Source: Varanus komodoensis
Taxonomy: Eukaryota > Chordata > Lepidosauria > Squamata > Varanidae
Assembly: GCF_004798865.1 (NCBI RefSeq)
Contig: NW_025335468.1
Span: 4,339,893-4,403,892, forward strand
DNA: 64,000 nt
Direction of reading: 5' to 3'
The stretch's first letter is position 1. Each line of letters begins with the position of its first letter. Positions 11,901 through 26,900 of this stretch are shown one piece after another. Below the pieces are notes generated by a model. It did not search any database and was not told where the DNA came from. It worked only from the letters and a program-made list of their open reading frames with translations. The translations under genes were made by a program, and so were the position numbers.

Positions 11901-14900
11901 AGAAATTAAGATGGCACAGGCAAGGGATGGGGTGGGTGTTGCTCATCACGAGTGATACCAGCGATACCAGAGGCATTGTATAGCTAAACTGCATGACTTT
12001 TTATACAATCACGTGACTGTCCATACTGGCAAACATGCTTCTCTTGCAAGTTTTCCAGGTGCAAGCCACCTCCCAAGTGGCCAAGTGGCGTGAGTGCCAA
12101 TGGCTCAGCATCCCTTGCAGTGACCAAGACTTTCGTGTTTACCAAGGCTTCCCCACATACGTTTGCCCTTTTTTCTTTTTTTCAGAGATCACTCATTGTC
12201 ATCTTCACTTTCACAGTCAGCAATAGCCCCTTCAAAACGCCTGAGTGGCACACTGGAGGTGCCATTGCTAATTTGCCACCATTTTTTGTTTTTTTAAAAC
12301 TGTGCCCCAAATGTGTACAATCTTTGACAGTCAGACATGTACATGCAGGTCTGAAGCATTGTGTCGCACTTGAAAGATCTATTCTGAATGGGCTCCAAAT
12401 GGCCTGCAGCTCCATGTGGAACCACACGTGGTACCGCATCTAATGACCTCTAATCCTGCCAACTAAGAACCATGGAGAACCCTGTCAAAAATCCCTTTTA
12501 AAAAGTATCAGAACCTTTGATTTACTTCTTTTCCACAAAGCCACATTGGGAGATACTGCACTATTCATTTTTCTTCCCTTTATTTATTTTTTTCAAATGA
12601 TTTATTTATGGATTTATATGCTGCTGTGCATCTAAAAAAGACTCCTGGACAGTGAACAGTAAAAGAAGGAGAAAATATTCAAAATACAGAATTAAAATAT
12701 TTTAAACCAAATTATGCCAATAAAAGAATGGCTGGCGAGTCAGGGAAGCCTTACTTAAATAAAAATGAATTCTGCCTGTGCCAAAGGCAAAAGAGTCTTG
12801 TTGCTTGATATCAACAGGCAGGGAATGCCAGAGAGAGAAAGCCAAAACAGTGAAAGATCTATTCTAGATGGCTTCCAAATGGCCTGCAGGTCACCCCATC
12901 TAATTATCTTATTGCCCAGGTAGATTGGCAAAAGAGAAACTCCTCTCTCAGATAATGTGGTCCCAGGTTGTTTAGGGTTATATACAGTAATAGCAAAACT
13001 ATAAACTTGGGCAGGTAGCAAATAGTCAGCTACTGCAATACCCTCATTGAAGGAGGTACATCTGGAAAATGACCAGCTCCTAACAGCAGTCAAGTTGCTG
13101 CATCCTGCATGGCCGCTGCTTCCAGACCAGCCTAAAGCCCAGCATTTGCACACTGCAGTAATCTGGTACTGAGATTACAAGCACTGAGATTACTGTTAGG
13201 CAAGAAACTGGCAAACTCTAGATGCCAATATAGTATGTCTCACAAGGCTTCTTGATAAACGATTTGTAATAAATGCTACTATATTCCGATATAGACCAAC
13301 AACATCACCTAGACAGCAACTCAGCATCTCTTTCGAGAAGCAGCTGCCTGGGTTTTGTCCCCATTACACATTCCAAAGTTAATCTCTTTTTCACAGTTGG
13401 AACTGGCTGGGTATTTTGTAATAAAAGTTTAGAATAATTATGAAAGAAGAATCAACCTCTAAATACATTTATGACTGGTTAACTAAACCATGTACATAAG
13501 AGATACATGACTTCTCTTGCCATTGGTCTGAACAACTATATTTTCTCCTTGGAACCAACAGTGATGCTCTCCAAAGATGCTCCCATGCTTTCTCCAATCA
13601 TCTTTCCTGCAGAGCACTCTACACATGCTCTGAAATCTTAGACTCTATGCAATGTAGGACTGAAGGAGAGATAGCAGGTAGTGCATAATCTCATCATTGC
13701 AGCGGTCCGAGCGAAGAGGCCAACAAACATCTTTTATTTATTTTGGAAGGTAGTTTCTATTGGGAAGGACAATCCTATGCCTGCCTATGCTATAGGAGCT
13801 GGGCTACTGGGATTCTTTTGGTAGAGCAGCTTTTTTCCTGTGGCAGCACTTAAAAGGTTTTAATAGCTGAGGCGGTGCTGCCTAGTGATGAGGCCAAACT
13901 GAGAACTTTATTAAAAACTGTGGCAGGGAGTCTATAGCACGTGCAGTTCCGTTGGTGTGTAACTGCAGGGGTGGCCAAACTGAGGCTCAGGAGCTGCATG
14001 CGGCTTTTCGAGTTTATTTTGGGGCTCGCCACTCGCTACTGTGGGCGTCCACAGGTGCTTGCTTGCTGGTCTCCACCCGCGGTCACTGCCCACGGGCACC
14101 CACTTGCGGCTCTCAAACATCTGACATTTACTGGATGTGGCTGTTCCACTGAACAAGTCTGGCCACCCCTGGATAACTAGTTCCAATTTTGCTGAAAGGG
14201 CTCTTTCTCTGCTTCAGCCCACCTCCAACCCCCATCCACAATACTAGGATAATATGACCGGCATACTTTAACTGAGCTATTTTAAGATACCAGAGCTAAT
14301 GTGCGAGAATCACTTTAGACACAATGGCTTGTAACCAATTGTTGCCCCTCCACCGAGTGAAGGCTTTTGATTTAGCAGAGGGGGAATCACCTTCCTCTCC
14401 GTTCTGCTGACAGAAGCTTTGGCTGGATCAAAGAGCTTTCCACTAGTGGATGGACACCAATTACCTACAACTTGAAATAAATGGTTTTCCTTTGCCTTGA
14501 CTGAGGAAATCATGGGGCTTTAAAAAGGGTTGGACTAAGTGTATCACCACAGTGATCCATTTCTGAACATGACAAACATAAAACTGCAGCCTCCTTACTG
14601 ACAGCTGCCTCTATTTCAGGCATGCTCATTTTGTTTAGTGCTTATTCCAAAGAGCTGAAGAAACTGCAATAACTGTGAAAGTGGAATATCTTTTTCTAAA
14701 TTATTTCTCAGAGGCAGCACCAGTGCAGGTTTCCAAGTGGGAAGGTAGGTGGCAGGACAGAAAGGAACATGTCCTTTGGGACTGGGCCTTTGTGGGCCTG
14801 GCTTTCTCAAGTCGTAGTCTTCTACAAATGCTGGATGTACCTGGAATACTGAGCATGAAGGAAGCTGCAGTGCAACACACCTGGAAGGCACCTGTTTGGG

Positions 14901-17900
14901 GGAGATGTTCTAGGATGAGCTGAGTGCATTATCTGTTGTATTTAAGTATGTTCTTGGGTGCCTTCTGTGCCATCTCATTTCAGAGTGGTTGGTTCATTTC
15001 CCCCACGCCCCTTTTGGACACCTTCTGTCAGAAGACTTACGATTTGCATTTACCTTCCCTGTGAACTTCCCTCTATGGGATGATGAAGCTGTGCTTTTCC
15101 AGCTACAGATTCCAACTGAGTGATTATTTCATCTTTCTCTTGCTGTGTGACACTCCCAAACTAAAACAGAGAAAGGTGGTAAAGCTGTTAAACACCACAT
15201 GCAAAGGATAACAATTGGTCTGAAAGGCAGTAACTGTGGACCCGCAGTACAATGTGCATAGAACTTCTCAGTAAGACCCACAGTCCTTTGAAATTACCGT
15301 CACTTTATGTGTCTGCCTGCTTGAGTTCCTCTTCAGGAAACTGCCTATTTATTTTGGAAAAATAATGTTTTGAAGTATGTGGGCATGTGTATGTTTCAAT
15401 CTGTGTTTGTGCACATTGGCAAGCAAATACAATATCACACACATGCACGCATACACACACACAAACCGGCTTTCACTGATCCAGACACTATTCATGTAAG
15501 TACTGAAAGACAGTCCCAACCTGAGAGAATACACAGAATGAAAAAGATAAATGACAGAAAAGAACATAGAGTAATAAAGCCAGTAAGACAAGCATGTTCA
15601 GATTCTAAGGCTGAGTTATGACATGTTTACATTCTGTCATGTTGAGCTGATAAACTGCATGTAGTTTAAAGGGAAATCTCCATAACAGATTATAAGGAAT
15701 ATAATAATTTAAATGCATGGAAAGACAATCACTAATTTAGGGGCAATCCTATGCAAATTTAGAATACAAAGGGGTGTGCATCTGCAGTCATGCCCCAGCA
15801 TGGCTGGTTGAAGCATGCTGGAAACTGTATTATTCTTACTACATTGCATCATTATCCTGCCATTTTTCCTCTTGCAAGGAACTCAGGGTGGCATACATAA
15901 TCCGTCCCCACTCCATTTATCCTAGCAACAACCCCGTGAGGTAGATCAGGCTGAGAGTGAGCTTCACTGGCTCTCATGTAGACCTTTCTCTTGCCTACTC
16001 ATGCCCAGGGTTGTGCCTGTAAGAAAGCTTATTCTGGATCCAGCATCTGACCAATGTTGACTGGTGAAAAGGCAATCTCCCAGTCCCACCAACAACCAGA
16101 GCAACCAATCAGTATCAGGGAGAGAAAATTGTGGCAGCCTTCCTCCAAGTGGTGTCCTCCAGATGTTTCAGACTCCAGCTCTCATCAACCCAACTCATGG
16201 GCTGCACTGGTTGTGGGAGAGGGGAACTGCAGTCCAACAGCAGCTGGAGTTGGGGAAGGCTCCTTTAGGGTGCTGAGCATGACTTAAAAGTGGACTAGCA
16301 GCAAGAGGACAGCCTCAGCCCCAGAAGCATTCCTGCAGGATACTACAAGTTCTGTAGGTAGACCGGGGACAATGCTGCAGAAAGGCAGGGGCAGAAACTT
16401 GGGGAGAGTAGCTTTTGGCTCCGGTGTTGTACACCACAAACTCAAGCAGATATTCACCCATTCAGTAAATTCTCCCACTCTTAGACACCCCAGTCACCAT
16501 GTGCAAGCCTATACCTACGCCCAGAAATAGGAAGGGTTGCCTTCATTTTGCTCTTGTCCTTTGGGAATTGACATCCTGACATCTAGAAGAATGTTACCCA
16601 GTGGGCCTTCCAGGGAGCTTGGGTGCACCGTGTCTTTCATCCATCCACTCCAGGACCACAGGGCACATGGACTCAGCATAACTAAACCTTTGTAAAGTGG
16701 TTTTATATTACGCAGTCAGAACAAGCCCTACCTGATTCAGGGCCTGTGCACCTGAGGGGTTGCACATTTGACTTCTTTCCTGAGCTACCTAAATTTGAGA
16801 CAGGGCTCATGAAAACTCAGTTTCAGAACCCACTTTGAATGTGAGGGAACTAGGCAAGGCACATGTGAAGTTACAGAGAAGTGTGTATTTCAGGCATCCC
16901 CACTGAGTGACCAGATAGCCCCGTAATATTTAGGAATGAATTAAGGAGCAGATTTTCCAGATAAGACACCTGGTACCTGGGTACCCCAGCTGCAGCAGAA
17001 GTGGCAACATTTTTTTTTTCTTTTTTGAAATTAAGGACTCTCTAAATGGCAGATCTTCTTATTTTTTTTTTAATATATTATCCTACCTTTTTCCTGCAAA
17101 GAACCCAAGGTGGCTCCTCTCCACTTTATTCTCACAACAACCCTGTGAGGTAGGTTAGGCTGAGAGTCAGTGACCTTCTTAAAGTTACCCTCTGAGCAGC
17201 ATGGCTGAATGAGAATTAGAACCCAGAATTCTCAAGCACCAGTCCAATGATCACTAAAATAATTTTCGTCTCCATCCTGCCCATTTGAACTGAAAAGTAT
17301 CAGGATACAAAGTGTGAATACAGGTAAAATGCAAACAATTGAACCTATTGCATTGTTTAATTTCACTTTAAGAGACTTCTGCTTCCAAGCTGTCTTCTTT
17401 GCAACACAATCTGTATGAGCTTTTCCACACAAGATTATTAATCTGCTCTATTTAGTTTGAGTTTTGTCTCAGAATTGAGTGCTCTGAGCACTCCACAAAA
17501 AGCATTTCCTTTCCTTTTCCCTGCCACATAACCACTAGGTGGCACTGTGGTATAGTGGACTAGTGCAATTAGATCTGTGGAAAAAGCAATTTTTCACTTT
17601 TAACAAATACTGAGTTTTCCCTGCTCTAAGAAATCCTCACCAAAAGTGCTCTTTAAAAACAGAGGTGAAACTGGAAGGTCATAACTTCATAGAAAGAACT
17701 CATGAAGTGGGGAATGATAAGCCCATAGCAATTGCATCATGCAAAACTTTATGTGCCTACTCAAAAGTCAGACTCACTGAATTCCATGAGACTTACTCCC
17801 AGGAAAGTAGGCTTAAGTGAAGTAGATTATAGCAATTCTGTAAAAGACGACAACATATCTCTATTGGGCTTTGCAGGTTCAGGCAATTAGTGCTCACACT

Positions 17901-20900
17901 TTTCCGTATTCTGCTACAACCTCTGTCTTCATGACACTAACCTTATGAAAGGCATCAACAAAACTGGTGTGCTTTGGTATTCTCCGAAGCCTTAGATCAC
18001 TTTTGGTGGATGTTATTCTACTTCCCGTCTCTGACCACATCTATACAGGAAAGGGAAAAAAGCACACAGAATTAGAATTAGAGATCTATTTTGTTAGTAT
18101 TTTGGGGTTACATATACAATCTGGACTTTCCCCCAAGCTGCTCAGAACATATAATATCACATTGCTTGCTACAGCATCAGAAAAAGTATATATTTCTGCA
18201 CTGGGAAAAATGCAGGAAAGAGCATCCAGAATGGTCAAAGGATTGGAGTGTCTGCCCTACAAGGAATGTTTGGAACTAAAATGGGCAACACATAGCAGGA
18301 CATGATCTATAAAATTCTGCATAATGTAAAGTGGATAGAACAAACTTTTTCTGATTCTCTGATAGTATAGAATTTAGATTAATTATGTGAAAGTGAAAAG
18401 GAAGTTTAGCTTCATGCAGTCTGTGAGAATTTTCTGGAAGTTAATGCCACAATATAGTCTGACAGGTGCTAATTTATTGCTTAGAATTTGTCTTTCAGAA
18501 CAAGAATCCTCCAAAAGGAGATTAACTACCTTTAAAAAGGCATTAGACACATTCTTGGGGAGTAGATCCATCAATGGGTATGAGTTATGAAGGCAATTGC
18601 AGCATGCCTCTTAATATCAATTGTTGGAGAGCAAGAACAAGAGAATTTTACTGCTTTCAAGCTATGATTGTTAGTTTCCCAGAAGCATCTTGCTGTTGTC
18701 CAGCATGGGACATAGGATACTAGATTAGATTGGCCTATAGTCTGATTTAGAAGGGAACGTCTTCTGTTCTTCAGAGCTGGAGGCTGGGTAGCACAATCCA
18801 AAGGGCTCTATTTTCCATTTTAAGATTCCCCACCTGCTATTTATGACTAGTGTTGAGTGCAATGGAGTCTGTTGCAATTAAATATCTCACCTGCATAACA
18901 AGCCTAGAATGCTTCCAGGAATGAATTCAAAGTCCAATTTTTTTAAACAAGTGGAATTGATTATATCTACTAGTTCTTAGAACCGTCCATTTCCAGATCT
19001 CATCTCCAAGCAATTCCATTTGGCTGAAAAGGAGATGAAGGAGCAGCATCTTCTTCCATTGACAAGTAAAAGACCATTTTTGGTCCAATGAAACTAAGGA
19101 TAGGAAACCAAAGGCCCTGAGAATGCCATAGATTTGTATAAGGCACTCATGGGGAAACACTGACCTGCAGGCCAATTTGGCCCTGTCAGGCCAGCCCATC
19201 CAGCCAACAGGGCATGTGGTGACCCCTCCCCCCCCCCACAAGCCCCATGCTCAGGAGAGGAAACTCCACTGTTGCCTTCAATTGTCACTGGGGACAGCTG
19301 TGGGGATTCCCCTGGATGCTGCTTCCTCTCTTACCTGGGAGGGGATGGGCGTGCTAAGTGCTTTGAACACCCTGTATCCTTCCCCAGTTGGGGAAGCTGG
19401 ACTGAGGCGTCACCGCAGTCAGGGACTGGGTGAGGTCAGGGTGTATGCAGTACAGGTTATTCATTTATTGACTGAATCTTACTTAACTTAAGGGAATTAT
19501 ATGAAATAATTATGACCCACTTGTGCTAATGCATACTAGCATTCATTCACTAATCGCATTAGTGCTACTGTGCATTAGCATATGTGCAAATTAGCACTTA
19601 TCCAACCCCCCCCCCCAAAAAAAAAGTTCATCTGCTGAAGAATGCAGAGGCTGGGGCAGACTTCTGTGACAACCATAGAGTGGCCCCACCAGGTCTGTGA
19701 AGGCATCTGCAGGGGGCACCACTTGGATACAATTTGGCACTCCTGGCGCAAAGACATTGTGACCACTGCCAGTTTTGTTTTTTATTCTTTTCTTAATAGC
19801 CCTAAAACAGAATCTGTCCTTTTCATACCTGACAAGCCTTGAGGTCAACCAGTCCTGCTGGTGGAGATGTTTGGGCATTACAACTGATACCAGTTAGTTG
19901 ATTCTTGTTGAGTAGTTCTTTAAATTTAAAAATGATGAGAACCCCAGCAGGGCACAACATGTCTGTGTTATGGTACTGGTGGAGATACACGGAGCAACGC
20001 TGCAGTGAAAGGTGGTGAGTGGCAGAAAGATTAATGATGCTATCTAGACACTCCAGTTTAGGAACTCAGCCAGAGAAAAGGGATATACTTGGATGTAGCA
20101 ATCAGCCATAAAATGTCAGGCATTCTAACCATCACACAGCAAAAATGGAGTATCTTCTGTAGGATTCAAGATCTAATTTGTGCTGACAGTTTTGTGGCTG
20201 AAGTTATTTCACATGTTTGTCTTTTTTTTAAACTATCTGACTTTGAGTCTTTGCAGTGAAGCAGATTCTACATCAAATCAAATATAAATAAAAGAGTGTG
20301 TAGAATGTGTGTGTCTATGTGACCGTGCTAAATATTCTGGGACTTCGAGGCGTTCGCTTCCCAGAAAAAGAGAAGAGAAGAGGGCATGAATCAAGCATTT
20401 GGCAAGTGGAGTGTGCCCCCTAGCGGCCAGATACCGCAATCAGACTTAGTTCGATTTTATACGTAATCAGTTTCTGATGTACACTGCAAGAAGGAGAGTG
20501 AAAGGGTAGGAAGTTGCAGCAATGTTATTAGCCATTCAGAAACAGACTGAGAAAGGGGGAGAAAAAACACCATGGAACATCGTCCAGAACTACCAATAAA
20601 TAAGGGAGAGGAGGAGGGCGCTTGCAGGCTGCTCCTGCTTTCCATTTGGCTGTTGGGCCACAGTGCATCTCTTCTGAGTCAGTGTAAGGAGAAAAGAGGA
20701 AAGAAAGACCAATAAAAAGAGGAAGAACAGGAGAAAAGAGGAAAGAAAGACCAATAAAAATCACAACATCATAATAAAAAATTGAAAAGACTGTATTTGA
20801 TGTGCAGGGGATAAACTGGGAAATTATTTCTAGATGGTTTGAAAAATCAACCATGTGTTAAGCATGCCCAGGGATTTAAAAGCTTATATTGGTCAGTTGT

Positions 20901-23900
20901 GTATTTGATTAGCACACAGTGCCTTGCAGAAATATTCACACTCCACCGGGTTTGCCGAATTTTGTCACATTCCAACCTGGCATGGAAATGGATTTAACTG
21001 GCATTTTGACACTTGAGGTACACAAGATACTTAATTCTGTGAAGGTGCAAAATAATTTGACTGTGGCACAGAACCTGAGGACAAATCTGCCCCTCCAGGG
21101 AGTAAATTTGGCTTTCTGGGGTTCTCCAGATGACTGTGTCCCTTTGCTGGTATTTTGAGCCTACCTCTTTCGCCTCCAGCTTAACCAAATGTGGCCCTCC
21201 AAATGGAATTTGGTGCCCAGGCTGAAAGAGGTTGTGCACATCCATAGCTTCCCTGAGAGCTGGAGCCTTGTGTGATCAGAACGCCCCCCCCCCCACCTTT
21301 GCACATCCCTGAAATTTGCTCCAGAGGATTTGCAGCAGAACTGGGGGGACGGGGAACATGAAGGAGGAGAATAAGAGGATGAATGAAACCCCAGCATTTC
21401 TTAATTATTGGAAATATCAAGGATAGGGTACTGTTTGTTCATTTGAATTTTTGTGATACCTATTAGGTTAAGATATTTAGGGTGAAAGTCTATGAAATTT
21501 TATGCAGAAAAAGGCCCGGAGTGTCTGAGAGTTGAGCACCTTATTTCTCTTTAAACTTGCAAAGTATTCTGTCTGTATGAACTGGTTAGATCCTGTTAAT
21601 AATTAGCTTGAACATAAACTATTTTTGCATGCTGTAAGCCTCAACAACAACTTTAAGCAGATTCAACAGATTTAAAGGGGGCGGAAGCATCCATGACTTT
21701 CCAAATGGCTTCATCAAACCTCCAAGTTCAGATGCAGCTTCACACCTGATGTGCTTAACCACCTGCTCGGAATCATCCTGCTGGCATCCATGGGACCTTT
21801 TTTGTTTTCTGCTCCTTCTAATCAGCATTCTCAGCATGTTTGCCAACCCTCCCTGTTTTCCTCCCTATCTCTGGAGCTGTTATTTATGCGAGTACTAACA
21901 TAAGTTCTGGACTTTCCTCTGCAAAGTTTAAAACTCATTTCTCTTATTACATGGGCTTTCAGAGGCTTCCATCTAGCCACATTTGACCCACTACTATAAT
22001 TAAGCTTAGTGAGAAGAATGGTGATGGGATGAATTTTTGTAATTGTCTGAAATGACAGCTAGTTTGATCACTGTCATTTTAAGCTACTCTGGAGATGCTG
22101 GGGAGCTCTTTGCCCATGAGCCTGCAGGGTCACTGGGTACGTGACTTGGAAAAGGTGTTTTGCTTTGCTTTCCCACACCCTGTTCCCTCCTTTCTCCCAC
22201 TTCTGCATTTGACAGTTTGGCTGCTTGGCATACTCCTCTCCAGTTCTCTGAAACCATGTCAAGATAATCAAGCAATTGCTTCTGACGGGCAATGTTCTTC
22301 CTTGATTCAATCAAACACCTTTCCTAACCTTTTCTGTTAAGCTGCCACTGTAGAGCTGCTCCGGCACTCCTTCAGTCTCCAAGTGATCGACATCTCCAAG
22401 GGACAAAAAATCAGTCTGGACTTAGAGCTTTTCTCACAGGCTTTGTATGCCTCAGCACTGCCTAGGCAGGCATGGACAGCAAGGAGTAACAGATAAGCCA
22501 AGGGGCATACTCAATCGCTAAGAAGAGAAAGAAGGGGGGGAAATGAGCTTCCCTCCAATTTCTATGTCTTGCTTGACAAGAGCACGCAAGCTTGTTCATT
22601 GAAGAGGCTGCACCTTAAGTTGCACAGTGGTCCTTTCAAAATGGGTGGATCTATGTGGCGTTGGCACTTATAAAAACTTTTTTAAAGTTCAAGCTTCCTG
22701 TGATACTGGTCAACCCAAGTGTTACACCGTACAGAGTAATGTGAGTTTCCCCATATGCCCATCTACATCTTTCAATATGCTTCCTTAGGGGTGTTTTATT
22801 CATTAGGCAGGTGAGAAAGTTGAGAACTAGACTATATCATTTCAGAATGCCACTTTTTTGGAGGGGGCTGTCTTATTTTTATATGCTCAGTCAAACACAA
22901 CTCCCTTCCTACGTATGGAAGGTAAAGGGAGAATGTTTATTACACCTCTCTCCCTATTTTACTATAAGCAGGGAGCTTTTAAGTGTGAGAACTTTACAGA
23001 ACATGACCCCCTCACACACCTGTATTATGAAGTGGTACAGTTGAGAACTCCAGTCCAGCTATTTTTTTAATCTATGCATCTTGGCAGTCTCGAAACAACT
23101 GCCCTAGTTCAGAGTTCACCTGTGCTACAGCTTAAGCTGGTTTAAGAATCCATGGCTTGGTTTGCAGAATGCACTAAATTCCCGCATCTTCAAAGCCATG
23201 GTGGTTCAGTGTGTTGCCCAAACCCAGTGCACCCCTCTCCAGGGTGTTGTGGGGTTTCATACCTTCCTTTGGGCTTGTCAAGTTGTCTAAACCCAGATGA
23301 CACAACAAGCCCCGGGGAAGCTTGAAAGCCTACATTGGTGAGGGCTGGAAGAGTCACAAACTGCTGGGTCTCCACTGGAAGAGGTTCCGCTTAACACGTC
23401 CATGGGAGGCAACACTTCTGAGCAGGCAACGTGCTGAAAGACAAGGGGATGAACTGCCCACTTGGGGCTTGAGGAGGAAGTGCCACCAGTATCCATCATG
23501 TGTTCTGTCTCAAAGCCCCTGCTCAGGGCTGATCATGTTGGCGCATTCTGCCAGATCCCCACAGAGCAGACCCAGCACATCATGCCTTCATTGCTTGCCG
23601 TGATGGCCACTGAGCAGATGCCAAGCAATGGTGGGGGATAAACCATGTTTGCATGGGACTCTGCAGCAGGAGGTCCAAGAGAATGACACACAGATCCCAG
23701 TTGGTTAGGATTTCCCTGTCTGCCGTTTTGAGTTGGTGGTGGTGGCAGGGAAGAGGCTGTCCCATTAGCTACTGTAGCTGCCAGCACTTTTGGCTGGGCA
23801 AGATGGTGGGCAGCACCCCAACTTATCCATGAGCAGACAGAGGCAATGGATATGTCCCCATTCCCTCCCCACTCTTGTACCACTATCAGGCAGCAGCGAG

Positions 23901-26900
23901 GAAGGGGGAAGCCCTGGTGTCCCTGCAGTGTTCCCTAGGATACCTGCGGAACAGCCAAGCAGGGAGAGAGGGAGGGAGGCGCCTCAGCATCCGCTGTGCC
24001 TGATCCTCTGTGGGGCACGTTGCAGGCAAACAAGTCACGCTACGTGATGTGGTGCAGAGTAAAAACTCCTCTACTACCTTTCTTTTTTCTAATATTTGAC
24101 AGCATGCATATGCTTGCTTTCATGATTTTTTAAAAAAGTAGTGTCTGTCCCAGCCAACGCCAGCAACTGATAAACAAAGCAGGAGCACATATGGTGATCA
24201 TTTGCTTATTGTTATATATATTATATTATGATAATTTCATTCACTGGAATCATTATTTGCAATACAATATATTTGGCATATGCATTTTTGCTCCTACCTC
24301 AAAGCATTCACGTGCTAATTTTGACCCTTCATCCAGTGATGTGCTGGAGTCAGAATCTATCTTTCCCTCTGGTTTTGCTGACAGGGTTTTCACAGTCTTC
24401 TGCAATTGCAGGATGTGTAATTTTGATTTCAGGAGTTTATCTTCTAGCTGTTGCATTTCCTTTTTGGAAGGAAAAGTAGGGGAGAATATGTTGAAGAAAT
24501 TATTATTGAACAGTCAAAGCCCAAATTTTCCATTTAGCAGAACTATAGAACGTGTAGGACAGTTACCCAAACCGACATTTTCCAGAAGGAAGTCTGAAGA
24601 ACTGAGTCAAATAGAGGTGACAAAACTTACTGATAAATTCAAATTTTAATTTACCCAAATTACTGCATCTAGTCAGTAACCACCTCAGAGTTCTTTCAAA
24701 ATTCAAACATGAAATTGCTAGTCTTCTAAGGAAAAACATGCACCTTTTCCCCAAACTGTCTGTGAGGAATCCAAGAACAGACTAATAAGCTTAATATTTG
24801 TCACAAGTAATTTGATGGAAAGCATAAATAAGGATAAAATGAAGAAGAAGAATCAGGATGTCTGCAAAGTATGAAAGAAGTCCTCACTGGCTTTCTGGTG
24901 TTCTTTGAAAGAGTCTGCAAACATGTGGATAGGGTCAGTTTGGTTCACACTGTATGCACAGTTTGCCAGAAAGCCTTTAAAGTCCTTCACCAAAGGCTCC
25001 TGAGTAAATTTAGAGTCTACCAGTTTATGGGCTAGTCCTTTTTATGGACCACTAACTGCTTAAAGAACAGGAAATAGAGTAGGAATAAAGGGCCAGTCCT
25101 TGCAACCAAGACATGTAAGGAGTTGGGTGTGCCACAAACCTGTTCTGGGATGAGTCCTTTTTGACTAGTTCATAAGTAATCTGTAGGGAGAGGCGAGCAC
25201 TGGGATGACTGTAGATGACAGTACACTGCTCAAGATTATGAAATCCAATTAGAAAAAGTCCATAAAGTTCCCTCCAAAATGAACGAATGGGCAATAAAAT
25301 GGCAAAATAAGGTTTAAGGTAAGTAAATACAAAGTGGTAGACATTGGAGCAGAGAATCCTAACTTCATACATACATTAATGGTCTGAACTACCAGTGACC
25401 AGGAATAAGATCTTAGGGATGCAGTGGATAGGGAGAAATAAAATGATGGATTAATTCCATGCTACAGTTTACTTGAAAAGAATCTAAAAGTAAAACTGCC
25501 AGTGATATAATTCCATGCAACAAATCTATGATGCTGCCTTACTTAAAATGCTGCTTACAGTTCTTCAAAAATGATATTGTAAAGCTGAAAAATCTGCAGA
25601 AAAGGGCAACAAAAATAAGGACACCTGCACTTGGAAAGACAACCTGAAGTTTAGTTTTAGTTTAGAAAAAAGTGACTTGATGCCACTTGATAGGACATGA
25701 TAGAAAAGCCTTCCTCAAGCCGGTGCCTGCCAGATGTGTGTGACAGCAAATCCCATTATCCCCAGATATGTTGGCCCACAATGTCCCATCTACATCCAAC
25801 ACATCTGGCAGGTATCAGGTTCATAACATCAGCAATAGCCATCAGGGCCAACAAGCAAATTTAATCGGCAGGATATTTCACATAAGCAAAATAGTTTGGT
25901 ACTTCTTCACACAATAAATATTTGATGCATGGAATGTGTTACTGCAAGAAGCATCACTTACTTAGATGGATTTGAAAAGGACTTGATAAAATTACAGAGA
26001 ATGGATCTGTCAATCCTAATTAATATTATCTCCCAAGACCCTGAGATCTGTCATTTGAGTAGCTTTGAGGAGGCCTAATTCCCATTCCAACCTGAGGGGA
26101 TTCTCCAGCATTAGACTCTGCACAAAGCCCCTCAGATACCAGGGGTGTGTATTTATGCTGAGGGAAAGACTATCATCTCCTTGGAAGACCACCAAAGCTT
26201 TATAGAGTCTCCATGGGCCAGGTCCCTGCAACCCAGCTCCTTGCTGCCCAGGAGGAGCTTGTGGTGGCATCCCCAGTCCCTGAAGCACTTGGAAGGTTAA
26301 GCACTGGATTGTGTGGGCTGTCACTCAACACTGAGTTCTTGTTGAGGCAAGGATTATCATGTTGTCTGAACACAACTGTGATAACCACCCTGAAAAATCC
26401 ACAGTACACAACCCAACAATGAAGTATAAGTTCTCTTCATGGGCTGTTTCTAGTGAACAAGCCATGGCTTGTTAGTACTACTGGGTTCTGACAATGTGAT
26501 AAGCCACATTTTAACAACCATCATTAGCTTAGTAACAACCCACACTCAGCCCAAACTCAACACCTTAGTATGGGTTATTGTGTAATCTGAGCAAAATCAG
26601 CAGCAACACCCTTCTGCTCTCAGCTGCTGCCCAAGGTCCTGAACTTGGTGCATTCTGACCCAGCATCCTTATGCCTCCCAGAGCCTTGATCCTATCCCAA
26701 CACAAAGGTAGCTCAGGCAGTCCTGGGCTTGCCTCCCACCATCTTGTTTAGGCCATCTTGGTGATAGATATTAGAACAAGCTGTGATTTCTTATCATACC
26801 AATAAAATGGAATTACGGACCAGGGCAGCATGTCATTGAATCTTAGTGGCTGGAAAGTCATGGAGACAGCTGCTGTCTCCACAACCCTGCATGAGGGCTT

